DNA of 64,000 bases from Dryas octopetala (lineage: Eukaryota; Streptophyta; Magnoliopsida; Rosales; Rosaceae), in NCBI GenBank assembly GCA_963921425.1, contig OY992838.1, forward strand, positions 15,066,001-15,130,000, read 5' to 3'. The position numbers were made by a program, and so were the translations under genes. Positions within the stretch are counted from its first letter, which is position 1. Each line of letters starts with the position of its first letter. This document shows positions 60,540-64,000 of the stretch, piece by piece. The notes below the pieces were generated by a model that had not been told where the DNA came from, did not search any database, and saw only the letters and a program-made list of their open reading frames with translations.

Positions 60540-61902
60540 CAGTGTTTTTAAAGGCGAGCTTCAGGCGCGCCTCAAGGCGCGAGTCGTGGCGAGGCGGCGG
60601 CCGATTGCGCACGACGTCGCCGGATTGTGTAAAACGACTGAAAGGCGACGGAAAGGCGTTGAAGGCGTACGCCTCGCGACGGCAAGGCATTGAAGGCGTT
60701 GAAGGCGTACGCAAAACCCATGCGAAGAAGGAGATAAATTCGCAAAACCCAAAGCGTCGCAAAACCCATGCCGCCAAAATTCAACCCATCGCAGGTGGTG
60801 GACGTCTACGTCTGAGTCACCAGAGGCGACGTCGGCGCTGCCAGTTCGCTCACCCCCCCAATCGGTCCGCGCAGTCTCTTCCCCAAGAAGATCGGAGAAG
60901 ACATCCCAAAGAGATCGTGAAGGATTGGAAGTGCCTCCTGGTTCCACGCGTGAAGAGGAGGGGGTTAGGTTGGGCTTGGGTGAGGGTGAGGGTGAAGGGG
61001 TGATGGGGTGGGGCGGGGTGGGGGTGGGGGTCGGGGAGGGGATAGTGCTGGACTGCTGGGTTGGGGACCTTGGGGTGGGGGATGCGCGGGGTGGGGGATG
61101 CACAGGGTGGGGGGGAAGGGAGGTAGAAGAATTTTTATTTATTTTTTAATTCAAAAACATTTTAAAATATTAATTTTTTTATGTTCTATATATATGAGGA
61201 GTGCTCTAAAGCTAACCAGTTAGCAAGTTAATACGAAGCTAACCATGCTTTTGGGCCCACCACATCACTAATCTCATAATCCGAACTATCAATTATTTAT
61301 GCCCTACTTCAAAGATCATCATTGCAAAAAATCAACTAAATCGAAAATCATGTAGTCATCTAATTGAGATCAAATAAATAGACGATCAATATTTTCGATA
61401 AAAGCATAGAAATAGTTGTTATCATAATCAAATGACTAAATGACTTCCGATTTTGAAGATTTTTTACAGGGCTGATCTTTGAAGTATGGCCTAAAAAATA
61501 TACGGTTCGGATTTTGAAATTACATTGTGCAGTGGGCCCAACATGGTAGTTAGTTTTGTATTAACTTACTAACAAGTTAGTTTTAGAGCATTTTTGCTAT
61601 ATATATACTTATATATATATACTTACCTATTTACCTATATATAACTATTTATATATATGTTTACCTATATATATACTTATATTCTTTATATATACTTATA
61701 GCATGGGTTTGGTCTTATGTTCTATATATATACATATATATATATATATATTTACCTATTTATATATGTTTATATATATTTATAATTTTTTTTATTATAA
61801 AAAATATATCCCAAAAAGCTTACGCCTTAACGCGTTGAGACTTACGCCTCGCCTACTACGACTAAAACGCCTCGCGTCATGTTTTTGCGTCTGAAAACAC
61901 TG
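60540..61902. mobile_element. hAT-type element, GC-rich left half, with a nested MITE
   Basis: The ends are CAGTGTTTT and, inverted, CAGTGTTTTCAGACGC. An exact 8-bp duplication acatcaac (60532-60539 and 61903-61910) marks a hAT insertion. Subterminal aaggcg / cgcct words are dense. Open frames in the GC-rich half (60540-61130) are low-complexity and overlap on both strands. No transposase. A MULE-type MITE sits in its right half. Confidence 0.9.
61196..61596. mobile_element. MULE-type MITE nested in the hAT element
   Basis: It is flanked by a ctatatatat duplication (61186-61195, 61597-61606). The inverted ends share tgctctaaa.ctaac..gttag.aagttaatac. A gggcccac word is next to each arm. About 400 bp, non-coding. 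Confidence 0.8.
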
Positions 61903-62950
61903 ACATCAACCAAATAAATTGAGCCAAATCCAATCTCACAGTATGAGGTACGCACAACATTCTACCAAACAAAAGAAATTGACTGATTTTGGCAGTGATG
62001 TGCACTAATTTTATGGTCCCTTCAGACAAGGTCTTCGATCAAGTCTTCTTCATCAGTCTAGCACTATCAATCTTTCAGGTAGGAGTAGGACCCATCTCAA
62101 GTCTCAAACCCTACTGTCAAAATCCAATAAAATGCAAAAGTTGCATTTAACTTTAAAGAGAAAAGACACAAAGACTTATGATTGAGAAACGAAAGTGAAG
62201 GAGAAAGTTGGAAACACCTTCCAAGTCTTTAACCTTATTATTTTGTTTTTTTTTTTTTTTTGGTGACTGCGAGCCAAAGGCCCAAACAGAAAACAATTTG
62301 CACCTAACTTTATTGAGGAACATAAATTAATTTACAGTAAATATAAGAGACGAAGACTTTGACACAGTTATGGGCAATATTTCCTATTAGATACTTATTT
62401 ACTTTTCCTTTCCTATATATAGGAGATACCCAATATGTAATCAGTATGAGAGAAAATATATTTTACTTTTGTATTGCTAATTTTAGCTTTAGCTCGTTAG
62501 CAAGATGGGTTAACCCATCACTGTTATGGACATCTTCAACTTATTCTGATAAAATATGCTCTCTGGCTTATTTTCTTATATTGCATGAATTCTGGCTTAT
62601 TTTCATATATTGCATGAATTCTCACTCTTTGCAATTCACCTGTTCATACATGCTTGCCGTGCTGTCACTCTTCTCCTGTTCTTAGTCTTTTTCTACTCAT
62701 ATGGATGAACTGTTCTTAGTCTTTAAAGATGACAAACAAAGACTTTGACTCAAGCGTGTGAAAAACTCCATGGAAAAGAAATAAAAGTGAAAGAAATATT
62801 GGAAAGACTTCTGAACCCTGGAATACTTACCAACTTATTACAGAAGAGAGAACAGGGCCCTTAGAATAATTATAGCTAATGCAGGGCAGTTGGCACTATA
62901 AATAAGTACCAGAAGTAGTATAAACATTATATACACCAAAAAGAAAAACC
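61903..62950 (+). promoter_or_regulatory. Promoter block of receptor-kinase copy 3
   Basis: It contains the segmental duplicate of 44600-45068/46142-46330 and then the core gcagggcagttggcactataaataag. The TATA box tataaata lies at 62897-62904, 47 bp before the ATG, the same spacing as in copy 1. Confidence 0.75.
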
Positions 62951-64000
62951 ATGACATCTTCAAAAGTATCATGCTCTGTTGCTTTTTGCCTTATCTTGTA
63001 TGTTGAGCTGATTTCATCACCAAACTTTGCTTTTGCTTCTGCTGCTCCTACTGAAGCAGAGGCTCTTCTCAAATGGAAAGCCAGCTTTCATAATCAAACC
63101 CAGTTCAATAATCTCACCTCATGGACTTATCTTCCCAGTAACAATGCCACCAATTCTTCCACCAATCATAAACCAAATACAAGCCCATGCATTTGGGCTG
63201 GGATTTCATGCGACGCTGCTGGAAGTGTCACCTGGATAAACCTTACCAACTCTGGTTTACAAGGTACGCTACATGAATTTTCTTTCTTGTCGTTCCCTAA
63301 TCTTGAATATCTTGACCTCAGCATCAATCAACTCTTTGATCCCATCCCACCTCAGATCAGTTCCCTCTCAAAACTCGTTCATCTTGATCTCTCTGACAAT
63401 CAGTTGTCTGGGAGAATCCCATCAGAAATCGGTCTACTAACAAATCTTACCCATCTCTATCTTGGGGAAAATAAGTTTTCTGGCACAATTCCTACTTTTT
63501 TAGGTGATTTGAGAAATCTTACCATTCTCTATCTTTGGGGAAATAAGTTTTCTGGAACTATTCCTAAAGAGTTTGGGAACTTGAAAAAGCTAACCATGTT
63601 ATACTTGGGAAACAATCGACTTGGAACTATTCCTAAAGAGATAGGGAACTTGAAGTCTCTGGTGTACCTAGATTTGGGCAAGAACCAATTCACTGGTTCA
63701 ATTCCTACTTCATTAGGTGATTTGAGAAATCTTACCCATCTCTATCTCAATACAAATAAGCTTTCTGGTTCAATTCCTACTTCTTTAGGTGATTTGAGAA
63801 ATCTTACCATTCTCTATCTTTGGGGAAATAAGTTTTCTGGAACTATTCCTAAAGAGATAGGGAACTTGAAGTCTTTGGTGCAGCTAGATTTGAGCGGGAA
63901 CCAATTCATTGGTTCAATTCCTACTTCATTAGGTGATTTGAGAAATCTTACCCATCTCTATCTCAATACAAATAAGCTTTCTGGTTCAATTCCTACTTCT
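62951..64000 (+). CDS. MIK2-like LRR receptor kinase, copy 3, 5' part, open to window edge
   Basis: The frame is open for 350 codons and runs off the window. It starts with a signal peptide (MTSSKVSCSVAFCLILYVEL..ASA). The LRRNT cap follows, with EAEALLKWKASFHNQ, the Trp-bearing SWTYLPS and the capping pair SPCIWAGISC. LRRs beginning LQGTLHEFSF continue to the end (about ten in view), alternating GDLRNLTHLYL-type and GNLKSLVYLDL-type units with LSG.IP turns. It keeps the segment deleted from copy 1 and the ATG and TATA box lost from copy 2. One repeat (NNRLGTIPKEIG, near residue 222) is two residues short (missing SG), in frame. The TM and kinase lie outside the window, so whether it is functional cannot be judged. 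Expected role: cell-surface receptor for short secreted peptides. Confidence 0.9.
   Translation, partial: MTSSKVSCSVAFCLILYVELISSPNFAFASAAPTEAEALLKWKASFHNQTQFNNLTSWTYLPSNNATNSSTNHKPNTSPCIWAGISCDAAGSVTWINLTNSGLQGTLHEFSFLSFPNLEYLDLSINQLFDPIPPQISSLSKLVHLDLSDNQLSGRIPSEIGLLTNLTHLYLGENKFSGTIPTFLGDLRNLTILYLWGNKFSGTIPKEFGNLKKLTMLYLGNNRLGTIPKEIGNLKSLVYLDLGKNQFTGSIPTSLGDLRNLTHLYLNTNKLSGSIPTSLGDLRNLTILYLWGNKFSGTIPKEIGNLKSLVQLDLSGNQFIGSIPTSLGDLRNLTHLYLNTNKLSGSIPTS

Noticed and set aside
60542-61103. Overlapping 150-180-codon frames on both strands
   Set aside because: They lie inside a hAT-type element, are low-complexity (Gly/Val or Pro/Ser-rich) and arise because the region is GC-rich and lacks stops.

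Overview
The window is nuclear DNA of a flowering plant, most likely a rosaceous eudicot. The evidence is intron-containing genes with GT-AG splice sites, AT-rich intergenic DNA, long GA/CT microsatellites, Ty1/copia, hAT, CACTA, Mutator-like and Harbinger-like elements, and a cluster of MIK2-type leucine-rich-repeat receptor kinases whose wording resembles the Prunus/Malus copies. The family assignment is inference from memory of protein families; no database was consulted.

Layout: (1) 0.7-2.05 kb holds an intact single-exon 3-ketoacyl-CoA synthase (very-long-chain fatty acid elongation). (2) 3.8-7.6 kb holds a tRNA-derived SINE, scattered exons of a decayed P-type PPR gene (minus strand), a tiny TRIM element and a LINE ORF2 fragment. 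(3) 8.5-13 kb is a nest of small elements: a TRIM with three LTRs, itself hit by a hAT-type MITE and another MITE, then a 1.24 kb inverted-repeat element and a MITE. (4) 13.1-25.5 kb is one minus-strand Ty1/copia fossil, bounded by matching 5-bp target duplications (agaaa), with a 2.9 kb hAT-like element and a 3.2 kb CACTA element inserted in it. (5) 27.2-31.7 kb holds a six-exon ALKBH9-type RNA demethylase with an apparently full 2-oxoglutarate dioxygenase domain. (6) 32.3-34.0 kb is a Mutator-like element with a perfect 9-bp target duplication. (7) 34-39 kb is non-genic and partly LTR-like. (8) 39.2-64 kb is a MIK2-like receptor-kinase cluster: copy 1 (decayed), copy 2 (more decayed, internally deleted), a 3'-end relic near 57 kb, and copy 3, open from its ATG to the window edge. 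Duplicated promoter and 3' blocks, and a duplicated piece of the ALKBH9 3' flank, lie between them, along with Harbinger-, MULE- and hAT-type insertions.

Functionally only three loci look alive: the KCS gene (wax/VLCFA synthesis at the ER), the ALKBH9-type gene (mRNA m6A removal) and the 5' part of receptor-kinase copy 3 (cell-surface peptide sensing in the MIK2/SCOOP style). They do not form one pathway. The rest is a record of gene-family birth and death and of layered transposition. Several insertions can be proved from the sequence because a paralogous 'empty site' lies in the same window. I did not find evidence for a novel multi-gene system.
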